Shown here: one piece after another, positions 11,172 through 22,861 of the stretch
How positions within the stretch are numbered: position 1 is the first letter of the stretch
Layout: each line of letters opens with the position of its first letter
Source: Ehretia macrophylla
Taxonomy: Eukaryota; Streptophyta; Magnoliopsida; Boraginales; Ehretiaceae
Direction of reading: 5' to 3'
Length of the DNA: 64,000 nucleotides
Assembly (NCBI GenBank): GCA_037974665.1
Contig: CM075768.1
Location: forward strand, 13,631,001-13,695,000
Made by a program: the position numbers and the translations under genes
The notes under the pieces: generated by a model
What the model saw: only the letters and a program-made list of their open reading frames with translations
Database searches by the model: none
What the model was told of the DNA's origin: nothing

Positions 11172-12808
11172 GCCAACTCTAGAGATATGTTAACAATTTA
11201 ATGATATAATGTTACATTACTAATTAAGGGGGTTATGAAACTTATAATTTAATTCTCTTATTACCATAATTGTTAGATCTGCTACATAACCATTACGCTT
11301 GGTACGTATTTATTGTTTCTTATTTCCATCACCATACGTCATTTTAACTTCTCTTATTGTCATGTCCTTTACGAAAAATGGGTGAATCTATTTGCTTTTA
11401 TTTCTACAACGATTATAACTTTGCTAGGTTTTACAATGAAAATAGTAGTATCCTTTTTGCAACTTCTTTTTAATTATTTTTTCAAATCTTCACCTTCAAA
11501 GGTATTTTGTATTTGACGCGACTACAAACAATTAAGTCCCCTAATTTAAAATAAAATAAAAATAAAAATGTTTAGTTCATGATACACCAATATTTATAGA
11601 TTTGATATAAATACATTAGGAAGTGTTAGCTTCAGAATACCACCGATTGGCCTTTACATATAAGCTCAATCTTCCTGGAGGCTTGACTTCAAAATAACAA
11701 GAAAATGAGAATTGAAGACATTAAGAGAGTTCACCTCAAGCGCAACAAAGTGGTGTTAATCAGATTCTTCTTAGTAAGGTATATGCTTTTATGTGCTAAT
11801 AATATTTAATTTCTTTTGGAAGTTGGTTTCACGAGAAAAGAAAATTTTGAAGAGCAAAAATAGTTGCACGATATCTAGAGAAAATGAGCTACCTTTGCAT
11901 GGGAGGAAATATGTGAAACGCATTTGTTACTTGGACGAATACATTGTGCTTGGAGATGGAAGAGGCAACCATGAGGAAGCTCTAGTCAAGTTTGAAAATA
12001 GAGTAAGGTTCTTGGCAACAATGCAAATACTTGCAAATTTGACCAAGAGAGAAATGATTAGGTCGTGACTCGAATTCGAAGTTCAAGCCAATTCTAAAGT
12101 GAACGAGTTGACTTGGTTAAATTAAATGTGTTTTGAGAAATATGATTTACTTTCTTAATAAGAATTGATAGATTCTGGTTAGTATTTTGTTGTAACAGAA
12201 GTTAAAACAAAATAAATAAATGCATGCAGAAAGTAAAGACACCGAAATTTAACATGGTTCAACTATGCGGTCTACGTCCACGGGACCTCCCCTGATCTAA
12301 CAAACCTGTTTCATTAATAAATCACAAGTTACAACATCAATGGGCTTACACAAGTAAAGACTTCATCTTGACATTTGATGCCTTGATGACGAACTCCTTA
12401 ATGAACCTAGGTTTGGCGAGCTCCCCTCGACTTGCAACGTTCTCTTCCGAGAACTACACCTTGTTCTCTCGAAGAATGAACAAAACAATAAATAAATACT
12501 CTTCCTATTCAAAAGATTAAAACAATATACATAGCGGAAGCATAAATAAGCTGTCTGTTTCACAGTCTGCTGCAGCAACACATGGATTATCGGATTTCCT
12601 CTATTACTGACTTCTGTTGTAGTACATCATCAATTTGCTGCAGCAAAACCTGAAAGCTCGAAAATATTCAAATAAATCCTCATTTTCAGCTCATTTTCTC
12701 CACTTTTTTCAGTCGTGTAAGGCCCTGTATATATGTTGAATTAGTTGCCTAAACCTCCACAAGGTAATCCGTGCTTGGGCTTTGAGTTGTATGAAAAGAC
12801 TTTGTCTC
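11172..12808. other. Intergenic stretch with one unassigned open frame
   Basis: Mostly AT-rich, with no recognised family. A 91-codon plus-strand frame at 11793-12068 contains KRICYLDEYIVLGDGRGNHEEALVKFENRV; I do not recognise it and see no conserved neighbour. The part at 12230-12300 (ttcaactatgcggtctacgtccacggg) resembles a phrase common in plant dispersed repeats. No gene is claimed. Confidence 0.35.
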
Positions 12809-12976
12809 TAAGGGCATCCTCAATAGAGTCTCTAATGGGTCTCTAAATAGCAATAATTGCTATTTTAGAGACTCTATTGATCAAAATTCATCACCAATGG
12901 GAGTCTCTAAAACACTATTTGATAGTTTTTTGCAAAATTATGACATCACTCAAGCTTTGAGTCTCTAAAATAGCAC

Positions 12977-13024
12977 ATAGTCTCCATTTTCTTCAACAAA
13001 TTTGTTGAAGAAAATGGAGACTAT
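12977..13024. repeat. 48-bp perfect palindrome
   Basis: Two 24-base arms meet between 13000 and 13001 with no spacer; the centre reads CAACAAATTTGTTG. A smaller hairpin (TGACGTTCT, 4-base loop, AGAACGTCA) follows at about 13069-13090, and a near-palindrome built on 'gtctctaaatagcaat' lies at 12839-12872. All fall in the left subterminal part of the DNA element. Confidence 0.9.
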
Positions 13025-13409
13025 ACAAGAAGACAAAAATGAGTCTCTAAATTTGGCATGTGACGATCTGACGTTCTTGTCAGAACGTCAAATCTGAAGA
13101 AAAAAAATACAATTTTTTTTTTTTGATCAGAGAAGAAAACAAAAAAAAAAAAAACACAACATTCTGACAATGTAGCAGTTTAACATCCTGCAAAAGCTGA
13201 AAAAAAAAAAAAGAAACCGTTGAATTCATCTATATATGCAACCAGATCTGAACAAAAAAACCCAACAAAAAATTCACAAATCTTCATCCACAAACAAATT
13301 TTGAAACATACCACAGATTTTTAAACAAATTTTTAAGCTTGTTTTCCTCAACAAACAGAAAAAAAAAGGTAAATAAATAGAGAAAAAAAAATGGTTGATG
13401 GCAGCAAGG

Positions 13410-13830
13410 CAGAGAGTGGGGGGGGGGGGGGGAGGGGGGGCAGTGGGGTGGGGCTCTCGATGGTGGGGGGCGCAGTGGGGTGGGGAGCGCGATGGTGAGG
13501 CGGGAGGGGCAGTGGGGTGGGGCGTGCGTAGGTGGTGCGGCGTGGGTGGGGAGCGCGATGGTGAGGAGGGGGGGCAGTGGGGTGCTGCGCTATGGTGGGA
13601 GGGGGCAGTGGGGGGCAGTGGGGTGGGGGGGAGGTGCGCGATGGTGGGGGGAGGCAGAAGGGAGGGGACGGGGCAGCTGGGGGTGGGGTGGCGTGGGGTG
13701 AAGGGATGGTGCGCTGTGGGTGGGGTGGCGTGGGGTGGGGGGTGGTGCGCCTGTTGGTGGTGCGGCGTGGGGAAGGGAAAGGGGAAAGGGAAAAGTAGAA
13801 GGGGAGAGAGAAGGGGGGGGGGGGGGGGGT
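13410..13830. repeat. G-rich block with imperfect ~67-bp repeats
   Basis: The plus strand is very G-rich and almost free of C. The phrase GGGGAGCGCGATGGTGAGG occurs at about 13481 and 13548, with looser copies up to 13640. Many runs of three or more G invite quadruplex or R-loop formation. Three overlapping plus-strand open frames here, Gly- and Trp-rich, are low-complexity by-products. Confidence 0.85.
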
Positions 13831-13845
13831 GTTTTATAGTTAGGG

Positions 13846-14340
13846 TTTTTTTTTTTTAATTAAGTTTTTTAATATATATTTTAATTAATGTTTTGTTTTT
13901 TACTTTTTTAATTTAATTTTTTGGTTTGTATACCTTTTTTAGTTTTTATAGTTTTTTTTTATGTTTTTTGTTTTAGTTTTTTTAGTTTGGTTATTTTTTT
14001 AAATTAAGTTTTTTAATATATATTTTAATTAATGTTTTGTTTTTTACTTTTTTAATTTAATTTTTTGGTTTGTATAACTTTTTTAGTTTTTATAGTTTTT
14101 TTTTTAATGTTTTTTGTTTTAGTTTTTTTAGTTTGGTTATTTTTACTTTTTTAATTTAGTTTTTTTGGTTTTTATAGCTTTTTTAGTTTTTTTTCTTTTT
14201 TTATAATGTTTTTTGTTTTAGTTTTTTAAGTTTGGTTATTTTTTAATTGAAATTATAATTTTTATAGCTTTTTTAATTTTTATGTTTTAACTTAAGTTTT
14301 TTGGTTTGTATAGCTTTTATATTTTTGATATTAAATTAAT
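13846..14340. repeat. T-rich block with 144-bp tandem copies
   Basis: The phrase AATTAAGTTTTTTAATAT starts at 13858 and again at 14002, with near-identical sequence following each; a third partial copy follows near 14140. The strand is T-rich and A-poor, directly after the G-rich block, so the whole core is extremely strand-asymmetric. Confidence 0.8.
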
Positions 14341-14846
14341 TTACAAATTGAATAAAATGAAGAAAAAAAAAACAAATATAAACGCAACACACGAGGATTT
14401 TTAATTAAGATTTTTTTTTTACGTATGATAAATTATTATTAGAGATTTTTAATTAGTTTTTTTTAAAAGGCAATTATGTAATTAAAAGTAATCCTAATTT
14501 TTTAAATGTTATGTTCGTCACAAATTATATATTTTTTGCTTGAAATATTCGTTAAAAAAATTGAGATAATCTAAATAACAATTAATTAAAAAAAAAAGTA
14601 ACACACGAGAAAAAATTATACATAATCAAATTATTATGTAAAATTAAAATTAACACGATATAGGGACTCAATTTTATAGAGACCATCACTGGAGATTTTT
14701 TTTATCTTGGTCTCTAAATGAGTCTCTATAATAGTTTTTTTGTCTTAATCTCTAAGTAGGTCTCTAAAACACTATTTAGTCTCTATATGGATCTCTATAA
14801 ATAATTTATAGAGACCCATATAGAGACTCCATTGAGGATAGCCTAA

Positions 14847-15326
14847 GCAATTCTTTAAATAAGACAACTTCCTTTCTTGAAAAAGAAAATCTCAATCACT
14901 TTTAATGTAGATGTCAATTTGCCTTTCCAACTCTCTTATAAATATGGTAAACCTGTTAATCATAATTCTCCAAACATATATGCATATACCATAATTAAAT
15001 TCAGTCAAAGCATAATTTTGGCAAAATACAAGCCAATTAATTTCACAACTTTTGTTGCAGCAATGGGTGCAATAAGGGGCGTAACAAACTCTCCATTTGG
15101 CTTTGTTTTGGCAAAACTGAATATCAGAGTAACGAGAATAAACCTTATTACCACCCAATGCTCACTTTAGAATTTTGAATACCTCATATGCATCAAGATA
15201 CTCAAAAATATCGATAAGCACCATCCAATGTGACAAAAGTTACCAAAAATTTAAACATTTCGTTCCACAATAATTTTCATAATATGGAACTAAAACCATA
15301 AATGAGTTATAAGACATAAACTTCAA
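14847..15326. other. Unassigned stretch, possibly internal part of an LTR element
   Basis: Lies between the DNA element and a minus-strand primer-binding-site sequence, so it may be the 5' internal part of a truncated LTR element. Overlapping open frames exist on both strands (14877-15170 plus; 14892-15158 minus). Neither resembles a known gag or other protein, and I do not call a gene. Confidence 0.35.
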
Positions 15327-16190
15327 CCTTGCTCTGATACCACATGTAAGACGAAAATCGGTTTTTTTAGCTTATATCTTATAAAATCATGAAATAATTA
15401 AAATAAAACATGCCTTGAATATACCTTAAAAGATAGAAATAGCATATGAACTTAATATATACACATGTTTTATTAATGGTGTATATCATGAACTACATAT
15501 ACCTTATGACTAACTTGATCTTCTCTCCCTTTATTGTATAACACTTTTATGTTTGTTATTGATGGGAATAACAAACTCATGTATGTAAGTTGTTGTAGTT
15601 GAGTGGAGGGAGTGACCAAGAGTCCTTTATATAGTACTCATATATCAAGTTCACCCATCAAAGACTTATATTACACTATATGTTACATGACTTTCCATGA
15701 ACCCACTAATCCTACTAACTTGACAATAATGTAGGATCATAATGAACTACTAACTCCACTAGGTAGACCTTACCGTAGGATCATAATTTAGGTGGTTATA
15801 TAAAACTTTCAAGAACATGGGTTCAATTTAAGAATAGATACAAAAGACTCTTCATATTCATCTATTTCTTTTATGAATCCACTAACTATTTCATTATGTA
15901 AACGGTTATGTTTGGTTTATGACTTTGGTCATTGAACCATCACCATTTATTTTACAATTTATGTGGTCATGAAAACCACCTTAAATAAAAACTTCGTACA
16001 CTTTCTCATATTTATTACAATGGATTATCTCAGAAGTGGAATCGTAAATGTAGGTCACAAGTGGCCAAATCACGTTAAACCTTATGTGTTTTTTGTTGCG
16101 TTATACTTATTTGGGAGTTCCTGTTTTAAGACTTGTCTAGATCATATTGCGCATAAGAAACTTGAAAATACAAAATAAGCAAAGAAGAAT
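15327..16190 (-). repeat. LTR remnant with primer-binding site, minus strand
   Basis: Plus-strand CCTTGCTCTGATACCA (15327-15342) is the reverse complement of TGGTATCAGAGCAAGG, the initiator-methionine tRNA primer site used by copia elements. The adjoining minus-strand sequence ends CTTACA, a plausible LTR end. A TATATAAAG box on the minus strand near 15632 fits the LTR's own promoter. The outer LTR end is not located precisely; 16190 is approximate. Confidence 0.5.
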
Positions 16191-16289
16191 TCATAGCTAA
16201 TTAAGTTCCACAGTTTGACCGTTACGAAATCGATATATAGTATTCAAATGTTCGAATATCTGTTCCATGAGCCTTCTCAGAAACTACAA

Positions 16290-18069
16290 AGGGCGTTTGA
16301 CAGGACCAACTCTCATGTATTATTGGAAGAATACTTTTAATGATCAAATCCATTTCAATAAAATTGTGGCCAATTTGTATGCCAACAACAATAACCTAAT
16401 CAGTTCGTTGGCATGCTACATGGTTAAAATATCTTGCACTTATCCATCCAGACCATGAATTGAATTTTTCTACGGAAATGGTAATAGGAAATGATCATGA
16501 CGTTGAGTCCATTACACCAGCATTTCTCAGCAGTACACTAGCATTTCAAATAAACAAGGTGATAGGTACATATATTTTAATGATTCAAGTCTAGCTAATC
16601 ATCAGTCTATTAACACATTACACCTAATTAATTAATTTAAAACGATCGTAGTAAAAATACTTTTATCATTATAAACCGAACATATATATTTTACACCATT
16701 AATATGAAATAGGGTATACATGTAATCTATAGAATTACATAATCAGCTTCCTCGCGGAAGGATCCCAAATATTCAATGATAAAAATATATACCTGTGATA
16801 TATTTTTCGCAAGTGAATTGGCGACCAAGAAGCTGTCCAAAAGCTATTTGGATTTGTAAACCAGGTCAATCATATCCAATGAGATTCCTCTGAACTAACA
16901 CGTTTGGGCCCCTAATGTGCGAGGTCAACTTCAATTAAGTAATTTTTATTGCTATATTTCGAACACCTCTTCAACGTACACATCTTTCTTTATTCAATGT
17001 GTAGCAGCTGGCTATTGATCAACTTCGATTGAGTTTATGACTATGTTGTATGAACTTTAGTTTGTCTTCAAGTCAGTTTCTGAAAAATAGTCATCACCCA
17101 AACTAGGAAAATCTAACTCTAGTTCCTTTATTACCAAGATTTTTGGTTTTTGTTCAAGTACTTTCTGACGAACTAAATTGGCTAGTAAAAGATGCATATA
17201 AAAAACTAGGTTGCTTTGCAGCACAAAGCTAATCCCTTTTGTTAACTATTAATTATGTCTTTTTTTTCCCCACGATCCTGGGCTTCGGTTCATGAAATTA
17301 TTGTAAAATAAAGTCATCTAAAAGTTTAAACTTCTAGGTGAAATGGTCAATTAATAATATAGTATCAGAATCCAATTTAATAAGATCTTCAATTCAAATC
17401 TCACTGTCACCTATATAATAAGAATGTGTCCACATGCAAGGGTGAATCCCGTTTGCACATAATGGAACTTGTTGAAGATAATAAATCAAAAAGAAAATCC
17501 AAATCAAGTATTTTCCTATTAGGTGGAATTTGTATAGATTTGTCGACGCCACTCATTCCTATCGAAAGTCGTCTTCTTTCTTAGCTGCATACAAGCAAAA
17601 TCTTGCCTAAGTGTTTCCGTTCAACCTATCTTAGATCTTCATCTCCCCCTCTTATTGGGTACTATCTCCATACCACACGTCTTCTAACTGATACTTTCAA
17701 AAGTAGTCCCTTAACTTGTTTATACCATCTCACTTATATTATCCTCAATAAAATAAATCCTTGGTCTAACAAATACCTTCAACATAACAGAAAACACACG
17801 ACAGTGATGCATTAATATTAAGTTATACATACCTAGAAAAAGAATTAAGTTTGATATAGCAAGTGGATTTCCAGTCAACTCTTTTATTTCAATGATATGC
17901 AAAGCACGCTAGGATTTATTTTATAGTCCTGACTCCTGAACTGTTCAAAAAATTCTGATCAAGTTGTTATCCTGAAATGTTCAAAGGATTATGATCCCAA
18001 TTTAAAAGACTGTCTTGTGCCCTATAGTTGCAGACACACAACAAAAATTATTCAATCAGTTTCAACATT
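16290..18069 (+). promoter_or_regulatory. Upstream region of PRX-A (duplication unit A)
   Basis: Blocks of this region recur upstream of the truncated copy B (54701-56334) and of PRX-C (57235-58743). Examples are 'catttctcagcactacact' (near 16525), 'gaccaagaagctgtc' (near 16828) and 'ggtcaatcatatcc' (near 16863). The last 70 bp before the ATG are also conserved in unit C (gtgccctatag). The TATA-like site is AATTTAAAA at 17999-18007, against TATTTAAA in unit C. About 740 bp at 17040-17780 are private to this copy and contain an RTE LINE tail and a SINE-like phrase. Confidence 0.65.
17517..17757 (-). pseudogene. RTE-type LINE tail inserted in PRX-A upstream region
   Basis: Similar to 10798-11040 over its length (attaggtgg..., gcttccgtccaa-type and ccccctcttatt-type phrases), i.e. 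the same conserved RT C-terminal tail on the minus strand, heavily decayed. It lies about 310-550 bp upstream of the PRX-A start codon and has no counterpart in units B or C. Confidence 0.65.
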
Positions 18070-19873
<1,804 letters not shown>

Positions 19874-20093
19874 TCATAATATGCATTGCTCTGTTTGTGT
19901 TGATTTTTATTCCTTTATGTTGTTGAAATTTTTTATATAAAGATTGTCAAGTGAACATTCAGTTTTTGAAACATAATAAATCAAGTGCTTTCTTCTGTAC
20001 CTCATCTTGCCACGCAGATCAGTTCCAAGCAAAATAATAACTTACAAGTTAAAAATAGTTAAGGAATAACTAGCCAATATGACTTTCCTATTC
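19874..20093 (+). other. 3' flank of PRX-A
   Basis: Matches 60202-60328 downstream of PRX-C (taatcataatatgcattgctc, then 'tatataaagattgtcaag') until about 19996, where PRX-C is interrupted by a copia LTR. It therefore contains the 3' untranslated region. A probable AATAAA-type signal lies near 19974-19981 (cataataaatca). From about 20094 the sequence passes into an LTR remnant. Confidence 0.6.
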
Positions 20094-20292
20094 AACACTA
20101 TTTCAGAATTGTAAATCTTTAATTAGAGAGCACAAGGAAATACATAAAATATTTTACAAAGTATAATTTATATTTCTCATAAAAATAAACTTACAAAGAC
20201 AGATTGGTGCGTTTTATAATTAGAGATTTATTTTTACTCTTAATATTTCTTCATGTCACTCACGTTTTTCACTTGCCAAAACACTATAAGAC
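20094..20292 (-). repeat. Outer minus-strand copia: 3' LTR, distal part
   Basis: Aligns with 49230-49340 in the 5' LTR of the minus-strand copia: 'acactattt', 'aagta(t/c)aatttatattt' and 'aataaact' occur in the same order with some decay. It is cut at 20292 by the plus-strand copia; its other part should be 44942-45130. It marks the outer edge of the retrotransposon stack, about 220 bp downstream of the PRX-A stop. Confidence 0.5.
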
Positions 20293-20600
20293 TGATAAGA
20301 TTCCTCTTCCTAATCAAAGCATCAATCTTCGCATTACAAGGAAAGAGCCGCTGGAGGAGAATCAAGACCCAAATCATATTTTGAAATGCAAAAATCTGTT
20401 AGGAGAAAATCATGATAGAATGATTGTAGGCAATATGACTAAGGAATGATATCTCGTCATCTTGTATTTACCTTAGTTAGCTTGTTACCGTTGTTAGCAT
20501 TGTATGTATATATAAGGGTTGTAATAATTGCATTAGAGATAGAGAAATAACATTCAGCCTTTTCACTCATAATAGCTCTCTCATCTAAACAATTTCTTTA
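20293..20600 (+). repeat. 5' LTR of plus-strand copia 'B' (308 bp)
   Basis: Starts TGATAAGATTCCTCTTCC and ends CAATTTCTTTA, directly before a primer site. It is 308 bp, exactly as long as its partner at 44634-44941 and about 93% alike. 'tgtatatataagggttgta' near 20505 is the probable TATA region. Confidence 0.8.
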
Positions 20601-20613
20601 TGGTATCAGAGCC
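20601..20613 (+). other. Primer-binding site of copia 'B'
   Basis: TGGTATCAGAGCC, complementary to the 3' end of initiator methionine tRNA, immediately after the LTR. Standard for Ty1/copia elements. Confidence 0.85.
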
Positions 20614-20632
20614 ATCTTCTTCAAGCTTAAGC

Positions 20633-22534
20633 ATGGCTTTTGAAGAACCCAAATTATCCATTCAATCATTCCTTCAATGCTCTAGCCTAATCTCTATCAA
20701 ACTGTCTGTTACAAATTTTCTTCTTTGGAAATCCCAAATACTTCCATTGATTCGTAGCCTAGGAATAGAGCATCATATCAACAATACTCAAAAATCAGCA
20801 GATGAAATCATTAATTGATTCTGCTGGAAAGAAAACCAAAAATCCAAATCTTGATGCATGGATCAATAATGATGGTCTTCTTATGTCCTGGCTACTAAGA
20901 AATATGAAGGAAGACGTTCTTAGTATGATTTATGGTGGGGATACAACATATGCAATTTGGACAGTTGTCCAAGAAAAGTTGTTGCCCAACACTGAAGGCT
21001 TTGTCCCAAGGTGCATTTTCCCTCGATGAATATCTTCGAAAATTCAAAGAAATCTATGACAAGCTTGCTGCAATTGGAAAGCCTGTCTCAGATGTTCATA
21101 AAGTTTGAATAGTCTCAAAAGGACTTATATCCAAATACATGGAATTTCGAATTGTTATTTTGTTTAAACCTTCATTTCCTTCATTTAATCAATTTATTAT
21201 GTCTTTACAAAATTTTGAACAGATTTATCTTGTAGAAAAACAACAGCAACAATAGTCAATTGACCACAATCAAGCTTTCTTTGGACAAAAAAAAGGAGAG
21301 GAATGAGTCATCGAGGAGGAAAATGCAACTTTAAAGGAAGAGGCTCAAACTACTCTAATCAAAATCAACTCCAAAATAATATATAATAAATCATCTCCCC
21401 TTAAAAACCAATACAATTGCAAAGCAATAATGGAAAAGATCGAACATGGCAGCAAAACAAGCAAAACTCAAAACAAGTTGCTTGTCAAATTTGTGGTCGA
21501 ACAAATCATACTGTTGTCAAATGTTATTATAGGTATGATTATGCTACTAAAGAAGAAAATACCCAAGAAGCCTTAGCAACCATGACATTGAACAATGATG
21601 GTGATCAAAAATTTTATGCCAACTTTGGAGCCATTTCTCATATAACAAACAAATGAGGTAACCTTAAATTTTTAAAACCTTATTTTGGTAATAATTCCAT
21701 ATTTGTTGGTAATGGGCAAGCTTTACCTATTACACATATAGGAAAAGCTTCACTCAAAACCTCACAAGGTAAGCTCGAATTAAATAATATCTTAGTAGTG
21801 CCAAATATTAAAAAAAAATTACTATCTGTGAGCCAACTTATTGATGATAATTCTTGCACTTTTGAGTTTAACTCTAATGATTTTGTTATTAAGGATCAGA
21901 AACAACATATTATGGCCAAAGGACATAGGAAAAGAAACTTGTATGCACTTGATGAAGGACAACTTGAAGCTTTTACTGCTGTCCAAACTCCAGAGGCGTC
22001 ATTAGAAATATGGCACGCAAGACTAGGCCACCCCAATTTAAAATTCTTGCAGACTTTAGAACATAAAAAAGTTCTCAATGTTTCAAATTGGTTAACAAAG
22101 AATATCTTATGTGTTAGTTGCCAACTTGGAAAATGTTGTAAACTTTCTTTCAATAATTCAAATTTTGTTTCAAAATTTCCTTTAGAAAACATTCATAGTG
22201 ATATATGCGGACTTGGCCCGCTTCTTTCCATTCAAAAATTTAGATACTACGTAATTTTTATACATAATTTTACTCGTTATACATGGTTATATCCTTTAAA
22301 AAATCAATCTGACTTTTTTGATTGTTTTCTTAAATTTCAATCATTTGTTGAGAATTATTTTGATAGGAAAATAAAAATTTTCCAATGCGATAGAGGTAAA
22401 GAATTTACTTCAACCAAGTTCACTAGCCATTTGGCTATATGTGGAGTTACCCAACAAATTTCTAGCCCTTATACACCTGAGCATAATGGGCTTGCTGAAT
22501 GCAAGTATCGACATATTATTGAAACTGGCTTGAC
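20633..22534 (+). pseudogene. Copia 'B' polyprotein, gag-protease-integrase part
   Basis: ATG at 20633 opens a gag reading MAFEEPKLSIQSFLQ, then FLLWKSQILPLI and DAWINNDGLLMSWLLRNM with frameshifts near 20810 and 21020. A CX2CX4HX4C zinc knuckle is at about 21484 (CQICGRTNHTVVKC). The protease is decayed: the usual D-S-G is FGAISHIT. From 21798 one frame carries the pre-integrase block (WHARLGHPNLKFL), then the integrase core with HSDICG, QCDRGKEFTS and SPYTPEHNGLAE, so the D, D and E positions are recognisable. It stops inside integrase after IIETGLT at 22534, where the SINE-like insert begins; the frame resumes at 42838. Confidence 0.85.
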
Positions 22535-22549
22535 AAGAAGGTTAAACTC
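22522..22549 (+). mobile_element. SINE-like insert, left end with target duplication
   Basis: AAACTGGCTTGAC (22522-22534) is repeated as AAACTGGCTTTAC at 42825-42837, just after an A-rich tail. The right-hand part (42729-42824) has a B-box-like TTCGAGTC. Only about 15 bp of the element lie on this side before the next insertion splits it. Confidence 0.6.
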
Positions 22550-22861
22550 AGGTGGAGGAGTGAGACCCGAGCCGAGAATTATGTGCTTTTATTTTCTTTA
22601 TATATTATTTGAATTAGCATGTGCCTTTATATTATTTTCTAAGTGTCATTATGTGAAAACTTTATTTAAAGTGCATTTAGTTGCATTTAGTTGACCTATC
22701 ACCTAGTTTGACCAAACTAGTCTTTATACACTTAGATAGTTAGTCTACCACAATTAAATTGACTATTGACTTAGTATAATTGAAATTAGAAGTAAAATAG
22801 ATGGTTAACTTTTGACACTTCAAAAATAACCACCTAAGCTAAATAGTGAAATCCCACTAAC
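22550..22861 (+). repeat. Gypsy LTR 'D', part 1 (plus strand, split)
   Basis: Begins near GTGAGACCCGAGCCGAGAAT, similar in layout to the start of the solo LTR at 5987. It continues at 30806-32642 and 42469-42728. A possible target duplication is CAGGT (22549-22553 and 42727-42731), but the exact first base is unsure. No internal region or partner LTR is seen, so it is probably a solo LTR. Confidence 0.6.

Larger units (their letters stand above)
12812..14843. mobile_element. PIF/Harbinger-like DNA element, non-autonomous
   Basis: The left end GGGCATCCTCAATAGAGTCT and the inverted right end GGCTATCCTCAATGGAGTCT match at most positions. Both are flanked by TAA (12809-12811 and 14844-14846), the 3-bp duplication expected for PIF/Harbinger. 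Subterminal 'gagtctcta / tagagactc' words occur many times at both ends. No transposase is present. The core is a G-rich block followed by a T-rich block. Superfamily assignment rests on ends and target duplication only. Confidence 0.65.

Noticed and set aside
13395-13859. Gly/Trp-rich open frames (up to 154 codons) on the plus strand, starting at an ATG-like context
   Set aside because: They overlap in three frames and follow the G-rich repeat; composition is fully explained by low-complexity DNA inside a DNA element.
15327-15342. Sequence resembling part of a tRNA
   Set aside because: It is the complement of the methionine-tRNA 3' end used as a primer site; no cloverleaf surrounds it. The same applies to the sites at 20601, 24634, 40035, 49083 and 60753.
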